Shown here: positions 31,581-39,916 of the stretch, one piece after another
Layout: each line of letters starts with the position of its first letter
Position numbering within the stretch: the first letter of the stretch is position 1
Origin: an uncultured Candidatus Berkelbacteria bacterium
Lineage (GTDB): Bacteria; Patescibacteriota; UBA1384; CAJBMM01
Length of the DNA: 45,416 nucleotides
Direction: 5' to 3'
NCBI GenBank assembly: GCA_903954185.1
Contig: CAJBMM010000039.1
Coordinates: 1 to 45,416 of the forward strand
Translations under genes and position numbers: made by a program
Notes under the pieces: model-generated
Seen by the model: only the letters and a program-made list of their open reading frames with translations
What the model was told of the DNA's origin: nothing
Database searches by the model: none

Positions 31581-34217
31581 TCAATCCTCGGTTAACATCT
31601 CAATGCTTCTCTCATCCGATGGCACTTTCTCCTTAATCTTTATGGGCTTCTGAACAAAGTTTGTCTTTGCAGGCTCCTTCTTTTGATAGAGAATTGCGTA
31701 ATTGGCGCGAGAAGCGCCAATTAACTGCTCAATCCGTTCTGGGTCTCTACTAACCACAATCGGCAAGGTAATGCCGGAGAAAGGTTCTTCCGGTTTAACC
31801 GCCGAGAGCTTGATGTAAAAGTGATAACGCGGAAGGTTGGTAATATCACCTGGGTGAACAGTGGGGGCAAATTGGGCAAGCATTAAGTCTTCATCAATGG
31901 GGCTGGCGGTTCTAAAGCAAACTACTGTTCCTGTATTAGCCAGAATGACATTTACGATATTGCGGTTTTCTTGCTGCGATGTTGATTGCTCGGCAATGGC
32001 AATTCTAAGGCCAAACTTGCGTCCACCTGAGAGTAGCTTGGTAAAGGAGCTAGTAGCAAAGTTTTGAAACTCATCAATAAAGAGATAAAACGGAGTACGG
32101 GTATGGGCAGACTTGCGGGCCCGGCGCATGGCGGCTTGGTGGATTTTGGCGATAACGGTAGTACCAAGGAGCTGTGAGGTGTCTTCACCAATCTTACCTT
32201 CGGCTAGGTTACAGATCAGAATCTTTTTCGAGTCTAAAATATCATCAAAGTTGATGGTGGATTTGGGTTGTTCCAGAATTCGTTTAGCAGTTGGGGAAAA
32301 GAGAAAACGACCGACCTTAGCAGTAACACCACCAACCATCTTTACGATCTGGTAGTTGCCGGCCTTGCCAAACTCATTTCTCCAAAAGTGCAGAAGGTTT
32401 TCATCTTTTAGATTGCGAACGGCCTGCTTTTGAATTGTGGGATCATTCAACAGATCATAAATGGTAAAGATGGTGCAGTCTGGCACGGTAAAAGCAGTAT
32501 AGATGGTGTTTCGCAGGATATATTCAATACGGTGAGCATCGGCGTTCTCGTCTTTAGAGAACACGCGTCTAAATATGGAAATCACACTTTCACAGACCAG
32601 CTCCTTTTCCAGCTCCAGCTCATCCTCATCCTGGCAATCTGAGAGCTCCAACAGATTGATACCAACAGGGTACTTAATATCAAAGGGATTAAAGTAGATC
32701 AGATCAGGTATGCGCTCATCTGGTACTTGGTTCAGTAGGTCTTCTGCTAAATCACCATGTGGGTCAACAACGGCCAGTCCTCGGCCTTTCTTAATATCAT
32801 CGCTTGCCATATGGTAGACAACCGTAGTTTTTCCTGATCCGGTTTGACCAATTAAATACATATGCCGAGAGCGATCATCATCGGTTAACCCAACAAGAGA
32901 AGTGGCGTTGCCATAGGTGCTTTTACCAAAAACAGTATCTAAATTGCGGTTATTCTTAAGTGCCAAGGGGGCTGGCAACTCTCGGCTTTTAACCCTCAAG
33001 AGATCTTCCGTATGGGTTGAGGCTGATTGAGGGAAGTGAAATAGTGCGCCAGCTTCTGAAGCCGATAAGACTAGAGGAATTCCACTAATTCGTCGCCCAT
33101 ACTTTCGCATTGAAAAACGCTCTAACATTTTCAAGGGAATAGTGGCCCTACCCGATAGAGTTTGCCCAAGGTTATGATTAAAGCTTAAGAATGATGCTCG
33201 TAGCCCCTTTTCGCGGGTTTGCAAGTTTTTAGGTTGCACAACAAGTAAAGCGCGAACAGTTCCCTCAAAGAGCGGCGACTCAAGTTTGTTACTGACAACC
33301 GCAGCGGTTTCTTTTTCTCTTTCAGTAACCGTGTGCACAGTTTTTGATCTACTCGGTAGATCCGCTGATTGACTGGTAATCATTTCGGCTAATAGCTGGA
33401 GTGGTAAAACAACAATTCGCACCAGTGATTCCAGAAGGCCGCAAAGAAACAACACAAACCGCAGGATGCCAGCAGAATCAACCTCTAAGTTTTGAGGATC
33501 TTTTGAGGACACAAAGCGTAAATGCCCAATCTCCTTAATCAACCCTGATTGATAAAGACCGTTAATTGGACGGAGTACTAACTGGAGTGCCATTATCTCT
33601 CCAGCCTCAAGCTGGGTCATGTTACCGGTTAAGTAAGCCAGTGGGTCGTGATCAGCGATATCCGGCTCTTTTAGAGGCAAACTAAAATGTTTGCTGAATC
33701 GGAAATCAAGTATTTTGGTGCGTAAGTTAGGATCAGCCGCAATGGGAAGGTAATCCTCGGTTTCTTTTACCTGCAAGCCCGGCAAATAGGCGCGCATAGT
33801 CTTTTCGAAAGTAGTAGCCAGGGATTTAGGGACACGCATCATAAAAACGATCCCTTTTTCTTTTTGGGAGATAATTTCACAGGTAACCGAGGGTTGGAAA
33901 AGCTTAATACGGTCAGCGAAAGTCCGCCCTTGAAGCAAGCCGGCTATTTGAGTAAATAGGCCGGTGATTGATTTAGAAGAATCCTCTGTAATCTGTGGAG
34001 GAGTAACTTCTAGACAGATATATTCACCTTTTATCTGGTGTAGGTGACGGAGAACTTTTTGAACTATTTTTGATAACAACCAGAGAATAAATAACGCTCC
34101 AACCGCATAAATAGCGTATCTAAGCGTGAGAGACCAAGAAAATGAGGCAAATTTTTCAACAAGCTGCGTATAGAGTTTAGTGTGAGTTGGGACGATGATG
34201 GGTTCAGGGGATGGCAT
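31581..34217 (-). CDS. T4SS coupling ATPase (VirD4/TraG-like)
   Basis: An 878-residue ATPase that would link DNA substrate to the secretion channel. One N-terminal membrane helix (YAIYAVGALFILWLLSKIV, about 35-53) precedes a long variable region, then the AAA+ core: Walker A IGQTGSGKTT (about 455-464), VVDPHGDLAEDLL, FNPFDIKYPVGINLLEL and Walker B FYLFIDEFQNFATSS (about 708-722), with IAEQSTSQQ after it. This is the CPR type of VirD4-like/HerA-like ATPase. The start follows GGAGGAAT. It is transcribed divergently from the T4SS channel operon. Confidence 0.85.
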   Translation of the reverse strand: MPSPEPIIVPTHTKLYTQLVEKFASFSWSLTLRYAIYAVGALFILWLLSKIVQKVLRHLHQIKGEYICLEVTPPQITEDSSKSITGLFTQIAGLLQGRTFADRIKLFQPSVTCEIISQKEKGIVFMMRVPKSLATTFEKTMRAYLPGLQVKETEDYLPIAADPNLRTKILDFRFSKHFSLPLKEPDIADHDPLAYLTGNMTQLEAGEIMALQLVLRPINGLYQSGLIKEIGHLRFVSSKDPQNLEVDSAGILRFVLFLCGLLESLVRIVVLPLQLLAEMITSQSADLPSRSKTVHTVTEREKETAAVVSNKLESPLFEGTVRALLVVQPKNLQTREKGLRASFLSFNHNLGQTLSGRATIPLKMLERFSMRKYGRRISGIPLVLSASEAGALFHFPQSASTHTEDLLRVKSRELPAPLALKNNRNLDTVFGKSTYGNATSLVGLTDDDRSRHMYLIGQTGSGKTTVVYHMASDDIKKGRGLAVVDPHGDLAEDLLNQVPDERIPDLIYFNPFDIKYPVGINLLELSDCQDEDELELEKELVCESVISIFRRVFSKDENADAHRIEYILRNTIYTAFTVPDCTIFTIYDLLNDPTIQKQAVRNLKDENLLHFWRNEFGKAGNYQIVKMVGGVTAKVGRFLFSPTAKRILEQPKSTINFDDILDSKKILICNLAEGKIGEDTSQLLGTTVIAKIHQAAMRRARKSAHTRTPFYLFIDEFQNFATSSFTKLLSGGRKFGLRIAIAEQSTSQQENRNIVNVILANTGTVVCFRTASPIDEDLMLAQFAPTVHPGDITNLPRYHFYIKLSAVKPEEPFSGITLPIVVSRDPERIEQLIGASRANYAILYQKKEPAKTNFVQKPIKIKEKVPSDERSIEMLTED

Positions 34218-34438
34218 ATTCCTCCATTCCTTATTCTGCCCCTCAATCCTTACTACTATAGGTCTAGCACAAACTATGCCACTTAGTAAATGGCTCTAGT
34301 AGCCACCAAACCCTTGACAACACCTTTGAGCTTATGGTAGACCAGAGGTAATCAGGTTTATCTCAGGATTGATCTGGGAATATATTAACTTAGCAGCAAG
34401 CGCTTGGAGAGCGTCTTTGTGGGGAGGGAGAAAGGTAT
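34218..34438. promoter_or_regulatory. Divergent promoter region between the T4SS operons
   Basis: A consensus -35 TTGACA (34,314-34,319) faces the pilin gene; the -10 is not consensus (GTAGAC at 17-bp spacing, or TATGGT at 13). No gene. A leader of about 90 nt precedes the pilin start. Confidence 0.45.
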
Positions 34439-34768
34439 GTGTTTATGTCTCGTCTCCGAACCATATTTGTTTCGCTTCTATTAGCGATGCTATGGGTTAC
34501 ACCAGCCCTTGCATCGTCAGGTGATGTCGCCAGAGTGCAAAACTTTGCGCAAAACGTCATCCAAGTCTTAGTCACCCTCGCCGGCCTCATTGCAGCCGGA
34601 TTTTTTGTAGTTGGGGGTATTGGCTACATTACCAGTTCCGGTAGTCCGGAGCATTTAGACAAGTCGAAAAAGACCATCGTTTGGTCAGGAGTTGGGCTTG
34701 CTATCTGCATTGGAGCTTTCGTTTTAAGCAACATTATCGGCGATATCGCCACTACCGCTTTCAAATAG
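34439..34768 (+). CDS. VirB2-like pilin protein
   Basis: A 109-residue protein with a signal peptide (cut expected after TPALAS) and two membrane helices (VLVTLAGLIAAGFFVVGGIGYI and IVWSGVGLAICIGAFVLSNII). This is the TrbC/VirB2 pilin layout of Gram-positive and CPR T4SS. The start is GTG 34,439 behind a GGGAGGGAG tract, or ATG 34,445 two codons later. It is the first gene of the channel operon. Its membrane part is clearly related to the N-terminus of the next gene product, suggesting duplication. Confidence 0.8.
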   Translation: MFMSRLRTIFVSLLLAMLWVTPALASSGDVARVQNFAQNVIQVLVTLAGLIAAGFFVVGGIGYITSSGSPEHLDKSKKTIVWSGVGLAICIGAFVLSNIIGDIATTAFK

Positions 34769-34778
34769 GCCATTCACA

Positions 34779-36062
34779 ATGATGAAGCGGATCACTGCCC
34801 TATTGCCACTCCTAGCAGGAGCGCTGTTCTTTGCTCCTGCCATTGCTCACGCCGCCGGAAACGGTGAGGTTGAGCAGTTTACTGGTGAGACAATCACCAG
34901 CCTTATTGGTGTGGCATCGTTAGTGGCGGTTTTCTTCTTGATCCGCGGTGGATATATCTATATCACTTCAACCGGAAAGCCTGAAGCACTTTCAGAGGCA
35001 AAGCGCACCATCCGCAGTGCTCTGATTGGTTTGGCCATAGTTATTGGCGCTGGGGTGATCTACTCCTTGTTTAATAACGCCTTCACTCAACCGGCAGTTA
35101 CAGGTGGGGGGACAAATCTAACCCTCAACCCGATCCAGCCAACCCAGCAAGATACTTCGCTTGCCACTATTCTTTTAGATGCGATTGCCGGATTTTTACA
35201 GAACATCATCCAATCGGCAGCCAAACCGATACTGGACGCGATCACAGGGTTTTTGACTAATACACCATCACTTGCCACCAACTCGGTAGTCTTTAACTTC
35301 TGGCTCATTATGGTTGGAATTACCGATTCCTTGTTTGCCCTGGTAATTGCGCTTCTCGGGTTTCAAGTGATGAGTGCCTCAACCTTCGGATTTGAGGAGA
35401 TTTCACTTAAGGAGCTGTTGCCACGCATTGGTCTGGCATTCTTGGTTGCCAACACCTCAATCTTCCTGATTGATTGGATCATTCTACTTTGCCAAACCTT
35501 GGTTCATGCGGTTCTAAACGGCACCGGAGGCTTGGGAAGTGCCTGGATCTTAAATGCCTTTGATCCTGCCGCTCTGGCAAGTGGCACAACCCTTTTGATT
35601 ACCCTGATCTTTATGATCATCTTTATGGTGCTCTCGGCTGTCCTTCTCCTGTTCTACATCGGACGCTTGATGCTACTCGCCCTTGGTGCAGTTTTATCAC
35701 CTCTGGTTTGCCTTCTTTGGCTCGTTCCAAAAACAGCCGACTTTGCCGAAAGTACAATCAAATCGTACCTAGTGACCATATTCTCAATCTTTATCCATGT
35801 GGTTATCATCCAACTGGCTTCTGCCTTCTTAACTATGCCCGGGCAGATGGGAGCAAACCCGCTAATTTCGGTAATGATCGGGATTGCCCTATTTTCGATA
35901 TTGCTTAAAAGTACCGCGCTGACGGTTCAACTGGCTCTAACCTCACAAACTACCGGAGCCTTAAAGAAGTTTGGTGGACAGCTCTTTAATGTTCTAAGCC
36001 CGGCAACTGTTGCTAGTTCCGCCAACTCACCGGTTGTTAAGGCTAGAAAGGCAGTGAGATGA
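34779..36062 (+). CDS. Pilin-like / VirB6 (TrbL)-like fusion membrane protein
   Basis: 427 residues. The N-terminal 105 residues repeat the pilin design of the previous gene (signal peptide, then ITSLIGVASLVAVFFLIRGGYIYITSTGKPEALSEAKRTI and a second helix). The rest is a polytopic VirB6/TrbL-like channel protein with five or more helices (for example LLITLIFMIIFMVLSAVLLLFYIGRLMLLALGAVLSPLVCLLWLVP). It is likely the inner-membrane channel base. It lies 10 bp after the pilin gene and overlaps the PrgI-like gene by ATGA. Confidence 0.8.
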   Translation: MMKRITALLPLLAGALFFAPAIAHAAGNGEVEQFTGETITSLIGVASLVAVFFLIRGGYIYITSTGKPEALSEAKRTIRSALIGLAIVIGAGVIYSLFNNAFTQPAVTGGGTNLTLNPIQPTQQDTSLATILLDAIAGFLQNIIQSAAKPILDAITGFLTNTPSLATNSVVFNFWLIMVGITDSLFALVIALLGFQVMSASTFGFEEISLKELLPRIGLAFLVANTSIFLIDWIILLCQTLVHAVLNGTGGLGSAWILNAFDPAALASGTTLLITLIFMIIFMVLSAVLLLFYIGRLMLLALGAVLSPLVCLLWLVPKTADFAESTIKSYLVTIFSIFIHVVIIQLASAFLTMPGQMGANPLISVMIGIALFSILLKSTALTVQLALTSQTTGALKKFGGQLFNVLSPATVASSANSPVVKARKAVR

Positions 36063-36574
36063 AAACGACTGTTGTACCGGCTCAAATCACCACCGTGGAA
36101 GACCGGATTATCGGAAACTTTACCTTTGCCCAGATCTTGATTCTTATCATCCCGCTCATTACTAGTACTGTGATCTATGTACTTCTGAGCCCCAGAATGC
36201 ACTTAAACTATGGCAAGAGCGTTTTGATGGTGGCGCAGTTCTTTATCTTTGGTCTTTTAGCGATGCGGGTTAACGGCAAGATCCTAGCCGAGTGGCTAGC
36301 AGTCTTTATTCGCTATACCAGAAGAAACCGCGTGTATGTGTTTACCAAGAACGATCTATTAACCCGCGAGGTTGAAATGCCGGTTGCAGCTGCCCGAGAA
36401 GTTAAACCCGCCTCCAAAAAGCAACCTGTAAGAGAAGCGGTTACTAATCAACCACTCACTTTATCTGAAAAAGAGAAAATCGATCAGCTGATGAGCAGCT
36501 CCAAACTTAGCGTTAAATTCGCATTTGCCAAGAAAGGTGGAATTGATGTTTCGCTCAAACCAATCAAAAACTAG
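36059..36574 (+). CDS. PrgI-like membrane protein
   Basis: A 171-residue protein with an N-terminal PVQITTVEDRIIGNFTFAQ-type segment (written PAQITTVEDRI here), two membrane helices (ILILIIPLITSTVIYVLLSP and SVLMVAQFFIFGLLAMRV) and a cytoplasmic basic tail with low-complexity sequence. PrgI-like proteins sit between VirB6 and VirB4 genes in Gram-positive and CPR T4SS and replace VirB3. It overlaps the VirB6-like gene by 4 bp and the next gene by about 29 bp. Confidence 0.82.
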   Translation: MKTTVVPAQITTVEDRIIGNFTFAQILILIIPLITSTVIYVLLSPRMHLNYGKSVLMVAQFFIFGLLAMRVNGKILAEWLAVFIRYTRRNRVYVFTKNDLLTREVEMPVAAAREVKPASKKQPVREAVTNQPLTLSEKEKIDQLMSSSKLSVKFAFAKKGGIDVSLKPIKN

Positions 36575-37163
36575 AGGCTCGGCTAGAACCCAGATCGGCA
36601 TCAAAGAGGTGCGCGACAATATCTTAGTGCTGCCCTGGGAGCGTTACCGCACTATTCTTACTACCTCATCGGTGAACTTTGAGCTCCAGAGTGGTGACGA
36701 ACAAGATGCGCTGGTTGACGCGTTTCAGTCTTTCTTGAACTCACTTACTACCCCAATACAAATCCTGATCAGAGTCCGCGAGCTAGATATTGACCGCTAC
36801 TTAGAGGATCTAGAAGCCTCTAGGGCTGCGGAGACCGAATCGGTCTATACCGTCCAGCTTTCTAACTACTGCGATTTTATCCGCGGGTTGGTCGCCGGAA
36901 ACAAGATCCTTTCGCGCCGGTTCTTCTTGGTTATTCCCTATGACAACAAGATTGGGGCGGACTTTTCCCTGATTCGCGAGCAACTGATGATGGAGCAAGA
37001 GATTGTGATAAAGGGGCTAGAAAAGATGGGAATCACTTCAAGACAGCTAACTGGCTTAGAGATTCTGGATCTCTTTTACAGCTTCTACAGACCCCAAGAG
37101 GCTAAGATTCAACCCTTAAACGAAGAATTAGTGAGGCAGACCAATGGGATTACATATTTCTAG
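36546..37163 (+). CDS. TraC/VirB4-N-like T4SS protein
   Basis: A 205-residue protein from ATG 36,546, chosen because AGGTGG precedes it. It resembles the N-terminal domain of TraC/VirB4 ATPases (IGIKEVRDNILVLPWERYRTILTTSSVNFELQS, PIQILIRVRELDIDRYLEDLE, RRFFLVIPYD, LTGLEILDLFYSFYRPQEAK) but has no ATPase core. The next gene, VirB4, starts within its last codons. This split arrangement is common in Gram-positive elements. It probably works with VirB4 at the channel base. Confidence 0.75.
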   Translation: MFRSNQSKTRGSARTQIGIKEVRDNILVLPWERYRTILTTSSVNFELQSGDEQDALVDAFQSFLNSLTTPIQILIRVRELDIDRYLEDLEASRAAETESVYTVQLSNYCDFIRGLVAGNKILSRRFFLVIPYDNKIGADFSLIREQLMMEQEIVIKGLEKMGITSRQLTGLEILDLFYSFYRPQEAKIQPLNEELVRQTNGITYF

Positions 37164-38934
37164 AATAAAGCGCGGCGTAAACAAGAAGGCTGCGGAAAAG
37201 CAGAAGCGTTTGAAGACGCTGGCTTTTCATGTAGGAGAGCAAGATCAGCTTGACCTCATTACTTATTCCGGACTTCAAGAGGAACGCAACTATCTCATTA
37301 TTGATGACCGTTATGTGCGCACGCTGTATATCTCCGGATATCCATATACCGCAACCAGTGGTTGGCTCAATCACCTGATTAACTTTAACCATAACGCTGA
37401 TATTAGCTACCATATTGAACCGATTGACGCACGGTTTGCCTTGCCTAAACTCAATCGCAAGATTACTGAGCTTACTTCAACCAAGCGCATGATGGAGCGA
37501 GCGGGTAAGATTATTGGATCTGAACTCTTGGATCCACTTGAGTCTGCCATAGAGCTTCGGGATAAGATTCAGCGCGGGCAAGAGAACCTGTTTCAGGTTT
37601 CAATCTATGTCACGATTTCCGCCGAATCCTTGGCGGAGTTGGATAAGATCACCAAACTGTTAGATACAGTACTTGCAACCAGACTATTCTATTCAAAGCC
37701 CGCAATTTACCAACAATTAGATGGGCTACAATCCGTATTACCCAGAGGCGATAATCAGTTAGCTCAAAAGCGCAATCTAGATAGCTCAAGTGCGGCTCTA
37801 ACCTTCCCGTTTATATCATCTGAATTAGTACAGGAATCAGGTATTCTTTATGGGATAAACCGCTCTAATAGCTCTCTGGTGATTGTGGACAGGTTTGCTC
37901 TACCCAATGCCAATAGCATCCTATTCGCCCAGTCAGGATCAGGCAAAAGCTACACTGCCAAAGTGGAGATCTTGCGCCACCTAATGCAGGGAACCAAAGT
38001 GATTGTGATTGATCCGGAGCGAGAATACAGACGGCTTGCTGAATCAGTAAACGGCACTTATATAAAATTATCAGTTCACTCTAGGGAGAAGATAAATCCA
38101 TTTGATTTGTCGGTGAACGCTTTTAACGATGCGGATAGCTTCGCCGATCATGTTCAATCTCTTACCGAAATCATCTCCCTAATGGCGGATGGATTATCTT
38201 CAGAGGAGAAGTCGGTGGTTGATCGAGCAATTATCAAGACCTATCAAAAAGCGGGCTGGTCATTTAGAAAAGGCAGCCAAAAGGCGGGTACTGAATACCC
38301 ACGCCTCTTTGACTTCTATGCCACCTTAAAGTCACTCAAACAGCCCGGGCTTTGCAAGAGGCTTGAGAAATATACCTCGGGGTCACTGGCAGAAGTATTT
38401 GACACCCAAACTAACCTAGAGCTCCAGAATCGCCTAGTAGTATTCGATACCAAGGATCTGCCAGAGTCTTTGCGCCAGATTATGAACCTAGTGGTTGCCC
38501 AGTTCGTGCAAAACCAGGTTAAATCCAGTCCTCAAAAGAGGCTTTTGGTAATTGATGAAGCATGGCTCCTCTTGGAGCACGAGGAAAGTGCTCGGTTTGT
38601 GGCAGGGTTAGTTAGAAGGGCACGCAAGTACTACCTAGGGGTGAGTATTATCTCCCAGCAAGCGAATGACTTTTTACAAAATGTTTACGGTAGAGCAATT
38701 GCATCTCAATCAGCTCTTCGAATCCTGATGCGCCAAGATACCACTACCATTAAAGGAGTGGCTAAGGAGTTTCATTTAAGCGAATACGAAGAGAAGTTTC
38801 TTTTGACCTGTGAGCGTGGGGAAGCCCTCATTATTGCCGATCAGCACCATGTAGTTGTGCGCGTAACTGCTTCTGAACAAGAACACCCGCTTATCACCAC
38901 CGATCCAGTTGAGATATTTGGGAAAGCAAAATGA
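37144..38934 (+). CDS. VirB4-like T4SS ATPase
   Basis: A 596-residue cytoplasmic ATPase that powers pilus assembly and transfer. N-terminal VirB4/TraC region (about 1-240), then Walker A FAQSGSGKSYT (261-271), IVIDPEREYRRLAE, KINPFDL, Walker B RLLVIDEAWLLLEHEE (near 475) and IISQQANDF with the expected arginine-finger region after it. It starts inside the previous gene (20-bp overlap) and overlaps the M23 gene by ATGA, so the four genes 36,059-39,557 are translationally coupled. Confidence 0.92.
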   Translation: MGLHISRIKRGVNKKAAEKQKRLKTLAFHVGEQDQLDLITYSGLQEERNYLIIDDRYVRTLYISGYPYTATSGWLNHLINFNHNADISYHIEPIDARFALPKLNRKITELTSTKRMMERAGKIIGSELLDPLESAIELRDKIQRGQENLFQVSIYVTISAESLAELDKITKLLDTVLATRLFYSKPAIYQQLDGLQSVLPRGDNQLAQKRNLDSSSAALTFPFISSELVQESGILYGINRSNSSLVIVDRFALPNANSILFAQSGSGKSYTAKVEILRHLMQGTKVIVIDPEREYRRLAESVNGTYIKLSVHSREKINPFDLSVNAFNDADSFADHVQSLTEIISLMADGLSSEEKSVVDRAIIKTYQKAGWSFRKGSQKAGTEYPRLFDFYATLKSLKQPGLCKRLEKYTSGSLAEVFDTQTNLELQNRLVVFDTKDLPESLRQIMNLVVAQFVQNQVKSSPQKRLLVIDEAWLLLEHEESARFVAGLVRRARKYYLGVSIISQQANDFLQNVYGRAIASQSALRILMRQDTTTIKGVAKEFHLSEYEEKFLLTCERGEALIIADQHHVVVRVTASEQEHPLITTDPVEIFGKAK

Positions 38935-39557
38935 ACCCGCAGGCGATAAAGATTATCGTCGGTGCGTTTTCAATGAAGAAAGAGCTTAAGATCCTCTTTT
39001 ACTCAATTGCAATTATCTTTATCCTCCCCGTATTTGCCGTTCTAATCCTTACCCAAGCAGGCATTGATATTATCTCGGGAGCCTTGGTTACCAACAACCA
39101 GCAAACGATGGAGGTGGATATCCACGATCCAGCAAACGGGCGGGTTGTAGATCATATTTCGGCAACTGGGGTCTGGCCGGTATCGGGGCCGGTAAGCCTG
39201 GAGTTTGGCCAAAATGACTTACCGTATCAGCCATTTCATACCGGTATTGATATCGCCAGTCCCGTTCATGCGGTTGGAGATCCGGTTGTGGCTTTTATGG
39301 CGGGCACAGTTACCTACGCTGATACCACTAGATACGGTTTTGGTAAGCATGTGGAGATTTATCACGGCCACCATGTAAGCTCAATCTACGGTCATCTAGA
39401 CACGATTGGGGTGGTAGAAGGACAAGAGGTCACAGTTGGTACAATATTGGGTACACGCGGCACTACCGGCTGGTCAACCGGCCCACATTTACACTTCCAA
39501 ATCAATGTCTTCAATATACCTGTAAATCCTAGGGTATTTTTATCTGGTAATCCATAG
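38931..39557 (+). CDS. M23 (LytM) peptidoglycan endopeptidase
   Basis: A 208-residue protein with a membrane helix (LFYSIAIIFILPVFAVLILTQAG) and an extracellular LytM domain: HTGIDIASP (zinc His and Asp), GTVTYAD, VEIYHGHHVSSIYGHL and GPHLHFQI (HLH). All metal ligands are present. It would open the cell wall for the conjugation channel, replacing VirB1-type lytic transglycosylases. The start overlaps the VirB4 stop; an internal ATG at 38,973 (MKKELK) is also possible. Last gene of the operon. Confidence 0.9.
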   Translation: MNPQAIKIIVGAFSMKKELKILFYSIAIIFILPVFAVLILTQAGIDIISGALVTNNQQTMEVDIHDPANGRVVDHISATGVWPVSGPVSLEFGQNDLPYQPFHTGIDIASPVHAVGDPVVAFMAGTVTYADTTRYGFGKHVEIYHGHHVSSIYGHLDTIGVVEGQEVTVGTILGTRGTTGWSTGPHLHFQINVFNIPVNPRVFLSGNP

Positions 39558-39647
39558 TTGAGTTACCTACACAGAGTACATTTTTGACCCTGATTAATAA
39601 TCAATATCAGAGCCACTTTTAGTCTTGTAAAATTGTTGCGTAACCTA

Positions 39648-39683
39648 TTGACACTATCAAGATACAGATATATTATCAAGATA
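39648..39683 (+). promoter_or_regulatory. Recombinase operon promoter with a repeated operator
   Basis: TTGACA (39,648-39,653), 17-bp spacer, TATTAT (39,671-39,676). The decamer TATCAAGATA occurs twice (39,655-39,664 and 39,674-39,683), one copy in the spacer and one overlapping the -10, an arrangement expected for repression. A perfect AAGGAGG follows. Confidence 0.8.
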
Positions 39684-39702
39684 ATGATAATTAAGGAGGC
39701 GT

Positions 39703-39915
39703 ATGGAACTCAATAATCCAAAGGTTAAGACTTCCAAAAAAGGCCGCACATCCCGTGCTCCAATAGTCAACGGTGACGGGATAATGTCGCTTGAGGAATG
39801 TAAAAAACTTCTTGGTGAATATAATCTAACCGATCAAAGAATCCTGGATATCCGCAATAATCTGATCGGCATTGTAGACAGCGTATTAAACACCTACTTA
39901 GAGGGCTTTAAATAA
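39703..39915 (+). CDS. Small protein preceding the recombinase
   Basis: A 70-residue protein with a basic N-terminal tail (NPKVKTSKKGRTSRAP) and two predicted helices (LEECKKLLGEYNLTDQRILDIRNNLIGIVDSVLNTYLEG). It begins behind AAGGAGG and ends one base before the recombinase ATG. Position and size suggest a recombination directionality factor or a regulator; similar short proteins stand before large serine recombinases in CPR elements. No direct motif proves this. Confidence 0.6.
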   Translation: MELNNPKVKTSKKGRTSRAPIVNGDGIMSLEECKKLLGEYNLTDQRILDIRNNLIGIVDSVLNTYLEGFK

Positions 39916-39916
39916 A

